Shown here in pieces: positions 26,749 through 35,236 of a stretch of DNA of 64,000 nt. The notes under the pieces were generated by a model. That model did not search any database and was not told the DNA's origin. It saw nothing but the letters and a program-made list of their open reading frames with translations. A program made the translations under genes and the position numbers. The first letter of the stretch is position 1. Each line of letters opens with the position of its first letter. Source of the DNA: Actinobacillus sp. (GTDB lineage: Bacteria; Pseudomonadota; Gammaproteobacteria; Enterobacterales; Pasteurellaceae); NCBI GenBank assembly GCA_020026055.1, contig JAHHRA010000007.1, positions 7,748-71,747 on the forward strand. Direction: 5' to 3'.

Positions 26749-27414
26749 ATGGAAACGTATATTGAATTAGAAAATTTAAAAGGAATTAAAGGAGTACCCA
26801 ACACAAAACAAGGCTTAAGAAAAAAAGCAATATCAGAAAATTGGAGACGTCGGCGAGTTCAAGGAAAGAAAGGAAATGTTTTTGAATATTGTGTTAATGA
26901 TATGCCCGCAGAAGTTCAGCAGGCTTTGGGCTTTACTCCTGAACTTGAAACAAGAAAGGAAACACTGAATTTAATGCCTAATAGAAAGGGTGATGAATTG
27001 ATGGCTATTCCTTTTTACAATGCCTTTACTTCAGCAGGATTTGGGGTTTTAAATGAGACTGACTGCACTCCTGATGATTTTATTGGGTTAAGTTCACAGT
27101 GGCTTTGGCATAAAGGGCTTTATAAGGATAATTTGTTGTTTATTTTAGCGTGTGGCGATAGCATGGAGCCGACTATTCGTAATAATGATATGCTCCTCAT
27201 CAACCGAAGTGCTACCGTACCTAGAGATGGGAAAATCTATGTGCTACGGCTTGGGGAGCAGTTACTCGTTAAACGTGTGCAAAGTTTGGTGAATGGCATG
27301 CGGTTGATTAGCGATAACCTTGAGCTTTATCAACCTATTGATGTGCTATATAACGATGAGTTTAATGCTGAAGTGTTAGGACAAGTAGTGTTTATTGGAC
27401 ATTCTCTAATTTAA
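26749..27414 (+). CDS. Mu-like phage repressor (MuA/MuC-type HTH plus S24 peptidase)
   Basis: 221 residues. An N-terminal Mu-type winged-helix DNA-binding domain (about 1-65: LKGIKGVPNTKQGLRKKAI, WRRRRVQGKKGNVFEYCV), then a LexA/CI-like S24 domain with nucleophile Ser in ACGDSMEPTI and general-base Lys in EQLLVKRVQS. Such repressors maintain lysogeny and are inactivated by RecA-stimulated self-cleavage. It is divergent from the ner remnant. It is the only plus-strand gene in the accessory region; base composition is less A/T-rich than its lyase-operon neighbours. No transposase A/B genes are present. Confidence 0.88.
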   Translation: METYIELENLKGIKGVPNTKQGLRKKAISENWRRRRVQGKKGNVFEYCVNDMPAEVQQALGFTPELETRKETLNLMPNRKGDELMAIPFYNAFTSAGFGVLNETDCTPDDFIGLSSQWLWHKGLYKDNLLFILACGDSMEPTIRNNDMLLINRSATVPRDGKIYVLRLGEQLLVKRVQSLVNGMRLISDNLELYQPIDVLYNDEFNAEVLGQVVFIGHSLI

Positions 27415-27622
27415 ACGCAATTTAAACGCTTTTTAAAAGCCTTGAAAGCATTCTTAATTTAAATGGTTAAATCAAGGTTTCCTGTTATATTTTCTTAATT
27501 TGAAAAAAAAATTAACCAACCACCAACAAATCACCCAAACTCTTAATATAAAAGGCTTCTTCCCACATATTCCCACTTAATTTAAGATAATCCCGTATTT
27601 CTTAATTTGAGTGGTTGGTAAC
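27415..27622. other. Possible left end of the Mu-like prophage remnant
   Basis: In Mu, attL and the transposase-binding L1-L3 sites lie just past the 3' end of c. Here that stretch carries at least four copies of (T)TCTTAATTT[AG]A or CTTAATTTAA (near 27452, 27492, 27577, 27600) and an inverted pair ACCAACCAC (about 27512) / GTGGTTGGT (about 27611). I cannot place an exact terminus, so this is tentative. There is no gene. Confidence 0.4.
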
Positions 27623-27636
27623 ACCAACTATATGAA

Positions 27637-27690
27637 AACGCCCCAATTTTCTGAAAAATTTGTCAAATATTTTCAGAAAATCGGGGCGTT
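27637..27690. terminator. Strong bidirectional terminator between repressor and sulfatase
   Basis: The arms 27637-27657 and 27670-27690 pair at 20 of 21 positions (AACGCCCC ... GGGGCGTT), with TTTTCATA following on the minus strand and GTTTTAAA on the plus strand. It lies between convergent genes. It shares the A/T core and CGCC/GGCG ends with the other convergent-gene hairpins. Confidence 0.88.
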
Positions 27691-27713
27691 GTTTTAAACG
27701 TGAACGTAAGTAT

Positions 27714-29333
27714 TTAAAGCAAATATTCAGGAATACCTTCTTTTTCAAAACGAGCAAGAATTTTAGTGATAAAATCGCCTCCTTCATCAGCAAAATCTTT
27801 CATTCCATAAGGTAGTGCATTATGGCGTGGTAGCCATGCCTTTAACATATTTTTAGCATTTTCATACGCAGAGTCCTTAGCTAAGTTGAAATGTTCGTTT
27901 GGATCTCTTTGACGATCATAAAGTTCTTCTTCTCCATCTCGATATTGAATATAAGTATAACGCTCATCCCGAATCGCATGACATTTATAACCGTAAGTCG
28001 TAATAGCTGGGAATTTGCGTTCAAATTTTGGATTATCCAATAATGGTTTTAACGATTGACCTTCATTAGTTTCCACTTTCGGCAAATGACATAAATCAAC
28101 TAAAGTTGGATAGAGATCTAATAAACTCACAGCTTCATCACATTCTTGACCTTTTTGTTGTTTTGGTATTTTGATCATGAGTGGCACGCGAGTAGATTCT
28201 TGCCATAAAGTTTGCTTACGATAATTCATATGCTCACCGAAATTTTGACCATGATCACCCCAAAACATAACTATCGTATTATCTACATGAGGACTTGCTT
28301 CTAAAGCATCCAACACTTTGCCTACTTGGGCATCCATAAAAGCAATACAAGCGAGATAAGCTTGAACTAATTCTTTACGAATGCCTAATTTGTTTACAGC
28401 AGCTGCATCACCTCCTGGAATAAATCCCAAAGCTAATGCTTTACCCATTAAAGGAATATCAGACATTTCTTTTTCAATTGTTTCAGGAACAATGATTTCA
28501 TCTAGAGGAAACATATCAAAATATTCTTTCGGTGCAGCGTAAGGCACATGTGGTCGAACGAAACCACAAGCTAAGAAGAATGGCTGATTATAAGTGCGTT
28601 GTAAACGTTCTACTGCCCAATTTGCAAAATATTCATCAGGCATCACACCATCATTGGGAATATCACGGCGCTCTAACGCACCACCAGTCAAACTAAATCC
28701 TTTAGTACCAGGTCCGTATTCTTCAGATTGAATAATATGCCCTCCACCAACAGGGAAAGGATAGTATTTGTGGTCATCAACACCATAATTGCCATAACCA
28801 TAACCATTAGCTTTAATATGAGCATCTCTTGCTTTAATTTCATAAATAGGATTTTCTTCATTCCACTGTTCTTTATGACGAAAATCTGCTGTACCGTGAT
28901 GAGAAATTTTACCTGACGCCATTGTGTAGTAACCATTATTTTTAAAATGTTCAGGTAACACTGGCGTTTTACCCAATACTTCTTCAGCAACAGGATCAAA
29001 AGGTTTTATACCTAATTCTTTATTAGTATAAAGTCCTGTAGTTGTCGGAGGCATCCCCGTCAACAAAGCTGTACGAGATGGTCCACACACAGGAACTTGA
29101 CAATGTGCATTACGGAAAACTGTAGATTGATAGTAAAGTCTGTCAATATTTGGCGTTTTCACTTGAGGATGAGTCCCAAGTGCACCAATCCAATCATTAA
29201 GATCATCTACAGCAAGAAACAATACATTGGGTCTTTGAAGTTTTTGAGTTACTTGTGTGAGACAATTAGTCGTAATTCCAGCAGCAGTAACTGCTGCTAT
29301 AGAATTTAAAAAATTTCGACGTGAAATTTTCAT
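27714..29333 (-). CDS. Tat-exported Cys-type sulfatase, iduronate-2-sulfatase-like
   Basis: 539 residues. The N-terminus has a twin-arginine motif (ISRRNFLNS) and Cys24 in ITTNCLT, a possible but non-ideal lipoprotein cysteine. Sulfatase motifs: VDDLNDW metal site, activation motif C83-G-P-S-R-T in VPVCGPSRTALLTG, SGKISHHG, and MFWGDHGQNFGEH. The segment order resembles iduronate-2-sulfatase/choline-sulfatase-like enzymes. If it acts on 2-O-sulfated uronate it would complement the ABC-type lyase 78 bases upstream for dermatan sulfate; this specificity is inferred. Cys83 should be converted by the anSME before Tat export. Confidence 0.85.
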   Translation of the reverse strand: MKISRRNFLNSIAAVTAAGITTNCLTQVTQKLQRPNVLFLAVDDLNDWIGALGTHPQVKTPNIDRLYYQSTVFRNAHCQVPVCGPSRTALLTGMPPTTTGLYTNKELGIKPFDPVAEEVLGKTPVLPEHFKNNGYYTMASGKISHHGTADFRHKEQWNEENPIYEIKARDAHIKANGYGYGNYGVDDHKYYPFPVGGGHIIQSEEYGPGTKGFSLTGGALERRDIPNDGVMPDEYFANWAVERLQRTYNQPFFLACGFVRPHVPYAAPKEYFDMFPLDEIIVPETIEKEMSDIPLMGKALALGFIPGGDAAAVNKLGIRKELVQAYLACIAFMDAQVGKVLDALEASPHVDNTIVMFWGDHGQNFGEHMNYRKQTLWQESTRVPLMIKIPKQQKGQECDEAVSLLDLYPTLVDLCHLPKVETNEGQSLKPLLDNPKFERKFPAITTYGYKCHAIRDERYTYIQYRDGEEELYDRQRDPNEHFNLAKDSAYENAKNMLKAWLPRHNALPYGMKDFADEGGDFITKILARFEKEGIPEYLL

Positions 29334-29411
29334 AAATAATTCCCCTTATACAAAATTAAATAAAAATTTTTTCAGCATTAATGTGCAACTAGTTTAATTC
29401 TCTAAAAACTG

Positions 29412-32318
29412 TCAATTATTTTTATTTAATTGAAAATTAATCACTTTACCAAGACTTGAAGTAATCAAAAGCTTAGTATTTTCACCTTCAATTTGACCTT
29501 TCACATTTTTATTTTCCGTAATTGAATATTTACCTTTAAAAATAATAGTTGTGGTGTGAGATAACCCTTCATTGCTAATCCAAGGTCTTGAATAAATACT
29601 ACGTTCTATCATTTCGCCATTTTTATATAGTTCAGGATCCTGCCCTTTATAAAGTCTTAAATCAGGATCGACAAAGCTAACTTGTAAAATTTCACCTTTA
29701 TTTTGAATCATTATTAATGATGGAGTATCTGTTGATAAAATAAAATTATTTGGTGCAACATAACCTTCATCAAATAATGCATAAGCTATAGTATTGGAAT
29801 TTAGATCTTCTACGATATGACTATGAAAATCTTGGTTGATTACTTTATATTGCGAATTTTGTTTAAAATTCTCTTGTTCTTTTAACGATGCTTTTATCAA
29901 GATACTATAATGATAACTGCTATTATGTGGCTTTTTACCATGATTAATATAAGCTAGTTCATAATTATTTTGTGTCAATTTTGCTGTACTCTGATCAAAT
30001 GATTTTTGAATTCCTTTATGAGTTACAACTTCTCCAAGTACTACTTTATATAAGTTTTGTTGACTATCTAAAATAAATTTACCATCTCGAGTAAAACTAT
30101 GAGTATTAGGGCTTAAATAATTTTGAAATAATGTAGTGTGAGTTTCATTGTCCGTATCATTATTTTCAATTCCAGTTCCCAATAAAATTGCTCGATTATC
30201 AAAAATAAACACGGATTTTCTTGCACGATGTGAACCGTCATATTTTGTATGCTCATGTAATTTCATTGCAAACATACTATTACCATTCAAATTATTACCA
30301 CCTGAATAAGTTTCATCAGAAAGTAACATTTCTTCTATTCCGCTTGCAGTATCAACTTGAGCAATTGATGATTTTAATTTATCAAACGGAACATTAATTG
30401 CTGTCGTCCCAGGGAAATGTTTCCAATCCCACCCTTCTTGTACATAGCCACTATTTTTCAGTGAATCTTGTAGAATTTGGAATGTACCATAACTCATATA
30501 ACGACCATAAAGGTTATTTTTAACATAAGTTTCATTTCCAACTAGATAACGACTATAACCTTTCATTCCTGCCAACCATTCATTACGCCGATGCAGTTGT
30601 AATGATCCCATATTTGCAGTCCAAGATCCTTCTGGCGTTTTCTCTTTTCTAAAACCTAGTTTTCGGAGTCTAGCAGCTGCTCTACTTTTTGGATTTAATC
30701 TTAAATAAGCTTCAGCTAGTTCTTTATCGATGCTATTTTCACTACTTAAAGCTAATAACTTAAAAATTTCAGGATCAATATTGAATTTATCGTTTGGATG
30801 ACGACCAGTTAGAGTAAGAAGATAATCATATTTATTTGAATAAAGACGTGTGAAAAGAACTGCACGTTTAACTATATTATAATTTTCATCTTTAATAGCG
30901 AATGGAGTTTTATGTAGATAAAAAATAATAGGCAATAAACCTTCAAAAGCTCCTTTTGCATAAGCTGGATAATTTTGCATATGATGAAATACTGTTCCAT
31001 CATATTTAAACCCGCCTAAAAGCCCAGGTGATGTTTGAATAGAATTATTAAGATATCTTTGTAATAAATATAATTCTTTTACTTCTTGTTGTTTATCTTC
31101 ATTTAATAAAATTGCAGTTAACATCCCTGGTAACATTGTATTTAATACATCAATATTAACTTTAAACTCATTTTGTGGAGTATAAAGCATCCCCATTGCT
31201 GTATACCAAGTAACCATATCTTTTGCTTTATTCACTGTCTTAGATTTCACTAAAACATCTTTCATTAGAAATATAGCTTCATAAATTTCACGCATTTGAT
31301 AGCCAAGATGGTGAACTGTTCCTTGGGCAGAACCCTTTGTCCAACCCTGATCATACATATACTCTAAACTTTGATTAAAAAGTTTTGCTAAACGAGTTTT
31401 TAATCTTTGATTGTCAGTGGAATTATACATATACGCAATATTTCTTAAATATATGCCAAAATCTCTCGTTAATACATATTTAAATAGATCTCGCTGTTCT
31501 TTTTCAAATTGCTTATATATCACAAGTTTTTGATTAAACTCTAAAGTAATATTTTGATATTTTGCAAAAAGATCCTCTTGTTCTTTAACAAGACTTTCAT
31601 TAGTTTTGACTGTTTTAAGTAATCTTCTTTTATAACGCTGTGCAATAGTTTTTAAACCTTTCAATTCAACTGATTTTAATGTGATATTTTTATTGTCTTT
31701 TACAATTTGATTATAATTTTTATAAAGTGCCATCCAATGAGCATTAGCAGCCTTATCTGCTTCTATGTTTATAAAATCAAGTTGTTCATCACGAGCATTA
31801 TGACGAGGGTCAATTAAAACTGCAGGCATAATGTGATCAATATAAACTGTACCACTTGCTTTTGGTGCTATGAAAATAATTTCATTCATTCCTTCTTCTG
31901 GAGTTCCTTGCATATCACGATCATATTGCACCCACATTGTTCGCCAACCTGTGAAGTTCATATTAAAAAAGAAATAGCTTTTTAAAACACTATCTTTTTT
32001 GAATTGAATTTGCATTACACTATTAATTGGTGTTTGATTATAAATCCACATTACATAACTACTTCGAGCTTTCTCTTGCTGATTTTTTTTAACCATTATA
32101 TAACCAACATTACCTTGAATAGTTAAAGTTTCTCCTGGTTTAAAATCCCATTTTAAAGAATACTCACCATCTTTATGTTTTTCACTTGAAATGGAAATTG
32201 TAGTCAAGTTATTTACTTTCATACTTGTCGGTATGCCATTTTCGAATTGATAAAGCTTGATTTCTTGCCCGCATATTGTGCTTGATAAGCATAATGCACT
32301 GAATAACATTTTTTTCAT
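29412..32318 (-). CDS. Exported chondroitin sulfate ABC lyase-type polysaccharide lyase (PL8)
   Basis: 968 residues, the size of Proteus chondroitinase ABC. Signal peptide about 1-17 (MKKMLFSALCLSSTICG). An N-terminal jelly-roll lyase_N domain (about 18-170: LKWDFKPGETLTIQG, YIDHIMPAVLIDPR), a lyase catalytic toroid (about 190-560), then PL8 beta domains. By the Proteus spacing (H501, Y508, R560) the catalytic residues are H446 in GTVFHHMQNY, Y453 in PAYAKGAFEG and R506 in LTGRHPN. It should beta-eliminate chondroitin 4/6-sulfates and dermatan sulfate. First gene of an operon with the second sulfatase; promoter module C lies upstream. Confidence 0.92.
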   Translation of the reverse strand: MKKMLFSALCLSSTICGQEIKLYQFENGIPTSMKVNNLTTISISSEKHKDGEYSLKWDFKPGETLTIQGNVGYIMVKKNQQEKARSSYVMWIYNQTPINSVMQIQFKKDSVLKSYFFFNMNFTGWRTMWVQYDRDMQGTPEEGMNEIIFIAPKASGTVYIDHIMPAVLIDPRHNARDEQLDFINIEADKAANAHWMALYKNYNQIVKDNKNITLKSVELKGLKTIAQRYKRRLLKTVKTNESLVKEQEDLFAKYQNITLEFNQKLVIYKQFEKEQRDLFKYVLTRDFGIYLRNIAYMYNSTDNQRLKTRLAKLFNQSLEYMYDQGWTKGSAQGTVHHLGYQMREIYEAIFLMKDVLVKSKTVNKAKDMVTWYTAMGMLYTPQNEFKVNIDVLNTMLPGMLTAILLNEDKQQEVKELYLLQRYLNNSIQTSPGLLGGFKYDGTVFHHMQNYPAYAKGAFEGLLPIIFYLHKTPFAIKDENYNIVKRAVLFTRLYSNKYDYLLTLTGRHPNDKFNIDPEIFKLLALSSENSIDKELAEAYLRLNPKSRAAARLRKLGFRKEKTPEGSWTANMGSLQLHRRNEWLAGMKGYSRYLVGNETYVKNNLYGRYMSYGTFQILQDSLKNSGYVQEGWDWKHFPGTTAINVPFDKLKSSIAQVDTASGIEEMLLSDETYSGGNNLNGNSMFAMKLHEHTKYDGSHRARKSVFIFDNRAILLGTGIENNDTDNETHTTLFQNYLSPNTHSFTRDGKFILDSQQNLYKVVLGEVVTHKGIQKSFDQSTAKLTQNNYELAYINHGKKPHNSSYHYSILIKASLKEQENFKQNSQYKVINQDFHSHIVEDLNSNTIAYALFDEGYVAPNNFILSTDTPSLIMIQNKGEILQVSFVDPDLRLYKGQDPELYKNGEMIERSIYSRPWISNEGLSHTTTIIFKGKYSITENKNVKGQIEGENTKLLITSSLGKVINFQLNKNN

Positions 32319-32394
32319 AACTTCCTTCTGAAATTTTATAATGATAAGTATATGTTTTTATTGGCATATTTATACAATTTCATCAATTAACGTG

Positions 32395-32482
32395 TTAATC
32401 GATTATAACATTATGTTAAGACAATTTTTATTGGATGCAACTATTTTCTCAAATAAAAAATAGTTCTTCGAAGAAGATCACA
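32395..32482 (-). promoter_or_regulatory. Promoter module C: CRP-like site, promoter and operator for the ABC lyase operon
   Basis: On the minus strand: TGTGATCTTCTTCGAA (plus 32467-32482), dyad CTATTTT/AAAATAG, -35 TTGCAT (32435-32440), a 16-base spacer, -10 TAACAT (32413-32418), and operator TTAATCGATTAT (32395-32406), whose core TAATCGATTA is a perfect palindrome. The layout equals modules A and B. Confidence 0.78.
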
Positions 32483-32632
32483 GATTCAAAAACAATTGAT
32501 AATTTTTTGATGCTGAGGTTAGATTCAAACAAAAATCATTGAGAAGAGATTAAAGAAAGAAAGTAATTTGGATTTAATGATAGAGTTGGCTGAGCTATGT
32601 CAGCCTTTGTTAATTTTTCTCTTTATTTTTTG
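32483..32632. other. Gene-free stretch between promoter C and gntR
   Basis: Contains a GGCTGA (32588-32593) / TCAGCC (32600-32605) stem followed, on the plus strand, by TTTGTTAATTTTTC. That would terminate plus-strand transcripts, although no plus-strand gene is near; on the minus strand, where gntR ends at 32633, there is no T run. Confidence 0.4.
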
Positions 32633-33367
32633 TTATTCTGAGGTTATTTCAATTGCATAATAATTAGGATGCATATAACTTTGCATATAAATTATTGGTT
32701 CTTCATCCGAATTGTAAGTTGTTTTTTTTAAGCAAATAAGAGCAATATCTTCTTTATCTTCCAGATCAGAATTCTCTTTTACTATCATTCGAAAAATTTC
32801 TGAGTACCTGTCTAAAATAACAGCTCTAATTTTCATTTTAATTGGAAAATTTGCAGTATCTTCAGTAATATTTAACTCTTTCGACAAACTTGCACCCTTA
32901 TTCAAATTTTTTATTGTATTTGCAGTTAATTTATTACTGAATACATATCTATCTTGAATTTTCCAAATAACATCATTTACATAAGCTATCTGTCTTATTT
33001 GAACAATTTTATCTTTCCCTGTCCTACTGCCTAATTTCATACTTATCTTTTTGTCTGTATATGGGGAAGATACGTTTGTTATCGTCTTTTCTATAGCGTT
33101 TTGTGAATCATTATCTTTAGGAGTAAGTTCACTAAATAATACTTTTTTATGTAAAAGATGTCTTCTAACAAATGTCCCTTTTCCCTGTTTTCTGATTAAT
33201 ATTCCTTCACTAACTAAATCATTTAAGGCTTTTACGACAGTAGTATTACTGACAGAATATTTTTCTTTTAATTCACTTTCTGAATAAATCTTTTCTCCAG
33301 CGTTAAATACCCCTTCATCTATTTTTTTGATGATATCTCTTTTTATGATTTCATACTTTGGTAACAT
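32633..33367 (-). CDS. GntR/HutC-family transcriptional regulator with UTRA domain
   Basis: 244 residues from ATG 33367 (AAGGGGAAAA upstream). An N-terminal GntR winged helix (about 1-70: SESELKEKYSVSNTTVVKALNDLVSEGILIRKQ, GTFV) is followed by a UTRA ligand-binding domain (about 90-235). HutC-subfamily members sense sugar phosphates or related small molecules. It is the only complete sugar-type regulator in the accessory region, so it may control some of its operons. However, the shared operator TTAATCGRTTAT has the central CG typical of LacI-family sites rather than of GntR, so its targets are uncertain. A/T-biased codons. Confidence 0.85.
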   Translation of the reverse strand: MLPKYEIIKRDIIKKIDEGVFNAGEKIYSESELKEKYSVSNTTVVKALNDLVSEGILIRKQGKGTFVRRHLLHKKVLFSELTPKDNDSQNAIEKTITNVSSPYTDKKISMKLGSRTGKDKIVQIRQIAYVNDVIWKIQDRYVFSNKLTANTIKNLNKGASLSKELNITEDTANFPIKMKIRAVILDRYSEIFRMIVKENSDLEDKEDIALICLKKTTYNSDEEPIIYMQSYMHPNYYAIEITSE

Positions 33368-33432
33368 ACATTTTCCCCTTATCAATTCTTCATCAGATAT
33401 TAAGTAACTCTTTTAACTAAAATAATTTCAAA

Positions 33433-34269
33433 CTATTTTAAGTGATTCTTCCCATATACATCGAACTGTGTAAGTGCTGGAAATGGTGAAGGATCTGTAT
33501 CTTGGATTAATTCTTGCAATCTTACCCAAGTTATTAATTTTGTTTCAAATATAAATTTTTGTGGTAAATGAATTTTGTTTAAATTTATAATTTCTGTACT
33601 TCCATCAGAAAATTCCAAACTAGCTTGTGTCCAATAACTATCATGTGGGAAGTCACATCTGATCGTTATATCAATTCTATCTATTTCTACTTCACGTCCG
33701 AAATCCAACGTAAATGTAGCATCTAATTGCTGATTTATACCCCAAGATGCATAAGGATATGAACCGTGGCTATTATTTGCATACACGCCATCTATGGCAT
33801 TACAAGCAAAAAAAGTTGATTCATTTCTTGTTTCTACATTTGCAAAAGCATATGGATAGACATTGTTATATTCATTTAAAGCATGAGTGTTTCTAGCTAA
33901 ATTCCTATACTGGTATATTTCAAAATCTTCAGCATACCTAACACTTACATAATGTCTTTTTCCTGTGAAAGCTGTATCAACTCTTGCTTTTACACGATTT
34001 TCAGCAATTGGAATAGTATACAACCATTCTGTTCCTTTTAAATAGATTAAATCTTCATTCAAACTTTCATCAAGACGAACCATTAAATATTGATTAGGTT
34101 TATCAACTACTATTTTAAAATAATCACCTTCTTCATATGTTAAATTTTGAGTCGAAAGATAAGTTATCGTTTCATCTGTTTTTGCCATAGTAGTCGGAGC
34201 TTTACCCGGTTTATTTAAACCATTACGTATATTTCCATTCTTATTATGTAGCGAGATTGTTATCGCCAT
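33433..34269 (-). CDS. F5/8 type C (CBM32-like) domain protein of uronate clusters
   Basis: 278 residues, no signal peptide. The N-terminal half is beta-rich (TQNLTYEEGDYFKIVVDKPNQYL). The C-terminal half (about 135-278) reads as a discoidin/F5-8 sandwich: FACNAIDGVYANNSHGSYPYASWGINQQ, DATFTLDFGREVEIDRIDI, and a closing FDVYGKN. Proteins of this kind are often encoded beside kduI/kduD in Firmicutes and Fusobacteria; their function is not established as far as I know. It may bind or process an unsaturated uronate or an oligosaccharide. It is separated from kduD by a terminator, so it has its own promoter. Confidence 0.65.
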   Translation of the reverse strand: MAITISLHNKNGNIRNGLNKPGKAPTTMAKTDETITYLSTQNLTYEEGDYFKIVVDKPNQYLMVRLDESLNEDLIYLKGTEWLYTIPIAENRVKARVDTAFTGKRHYVSVRYAEDFEIYQYRNLARNTHALNEYNNVYPYAFANVETRNESTFFACNAIDGVYANNSHGSYPYASWGINQQLDATFTLDFGREVEIDRIDITIRCDFPHDSYWTQASLEFSDGSTEIINLNKIHLPQKFIFETKLITWVRLQELIQDTDPSPFPALTQFDVYGKNHLK

Positions 34270-34370
34270 ACATTATTCTCCCAAATTTTGATTTGTGGAC
34301 TCTTTTTCTTAACAATTTCAATAATTAATTTCTTATCTAGAATAACTTTTTCAAATAATTATAAATAAAA

Positions 34371-34414
34371 AAACCACACTCCTCTCTTAGAAATTAAGTT
34401 TTAGAGTATAGTTT
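34371..34414 (-). terminator. Terminator of the kduI-kduD operon
   Basis: AAACCACACTC (34371-34381) pairs with GAGTATAGTTT (34404-34414), allowing two G-U pairs. On the minus strand it is followed by TTTTATTT. It lies 29 bases past the kduD stop. Confidence 0.65.
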
Positions 34415-34442
34415 AAAAGAAATTATTTAGTTAGGTCGTAAA

Positions 34443-35219
34443 CTATCTCACTAACCACCCACCGTCAACAGCTAATACGTGCCCATTAACATAATCAGAT
34501 GCACGGCTTGCTAAAAAAACTACGGTTCCCATTAAATCAAATGGTTCTGCCCATTTATTTGCAGGAATTCTATTCAAGATTTCAGCATTTCGCTCTTTAT
34601 CAGCTCGAATAGGTGCCGTATTAGCCGTTTTTATATATCCTGGTGCAATTGCATTAATTTGAATATTTTTACAAGCTAATTCATTAGCAAATGCTTTTGT
34701 AACTCCAGCTACAGCGTGTTTACTTGCTGTATATGGTGGTACAAATTTCCCACCTTGGAATGATAACATTGAAGCAATATTGATAATTTTCCCTGCACCT
34801 TGTTCTACCATAACTTTTGCAACTTCTTGGCTTAGGTGATATACAGCATTAATATTAATTGCCATGACTGCATCCCAATCTTCATCTTTATATTCAAGTA
34901 ACGGTGCTCTTCTAATCGTTCCTGCATTATTTACTAAAATATCTATTTTTCCATAAACAGATAAACATTCTGCAACAACTTTTTTAATATTTTCTTTTAA
35001 AGTTAAATCAGCTTGAACAAAATGAATCTTTCTTCCTTCTTTTTCGACTAATTCTTTTGTTTCTTGCCAATTTTGATCATGAGTTACAACCAACAAATCT
35101 GCTCCAGCTTTTGCAAGAGCAACGACATATGCTTGCCCTAACCCTGTATTTCCACCCGTTACGATTGCGACTTTATTTCTTAATGAAAAAAAATCCATTG
35201 AAAAATTATTCAACATCAT
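34443..35219 (-). CDS. kduD: 2-deoxy-D-gluconate/2-keto-3-deoxygluconate dehydrogenase (KduD, SDR)
   Basis: 258 residues; GAGGTGAT precedes two consecutive ATGs. Short-chain dehydrogenase: cofactor loop VTGGNTGLGQAY, NNAGTIRRAPLLEY, catalytic Ser in IINIASMLSFQGG and the YTASK motif, and the KduD-like ending YVNGHVLAVDGGW. It reduces 2,5-diketo-3-deoxygluconate from KduI to 2-keto-3-deoxygluconate. It lies 17 bases after kduI. In streptococcal and Streptobacillus glycosaminoglycan clusters the equivalents are called DhuD. Confidence 0.93.
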   Translation of the reverse strand: MMLNNFSMDFFSLRNKVAIVTGGNTGLGQAYVVALAKAGADLLVVTHDQNWQETKELVEKEGRKIHFVQADLTLKENIKKVVAECLSVYGKIDILVNNAGTIRRAPLLEYKDEDWDAVMAININAVYHLSQEVAKVMVEQGAGKIINIASMLSFQGGKFVPPYTASKHAVAGVTKAFANELACKNIQINAIAPGYIKTANTAPIRADKERNAEILNRIPANKWAEPFDLMGTVVFLASRASDYVNGHVLAVDGGWLVR

Positions 35220-35236
35220 TTATCACCTCAATTTAA

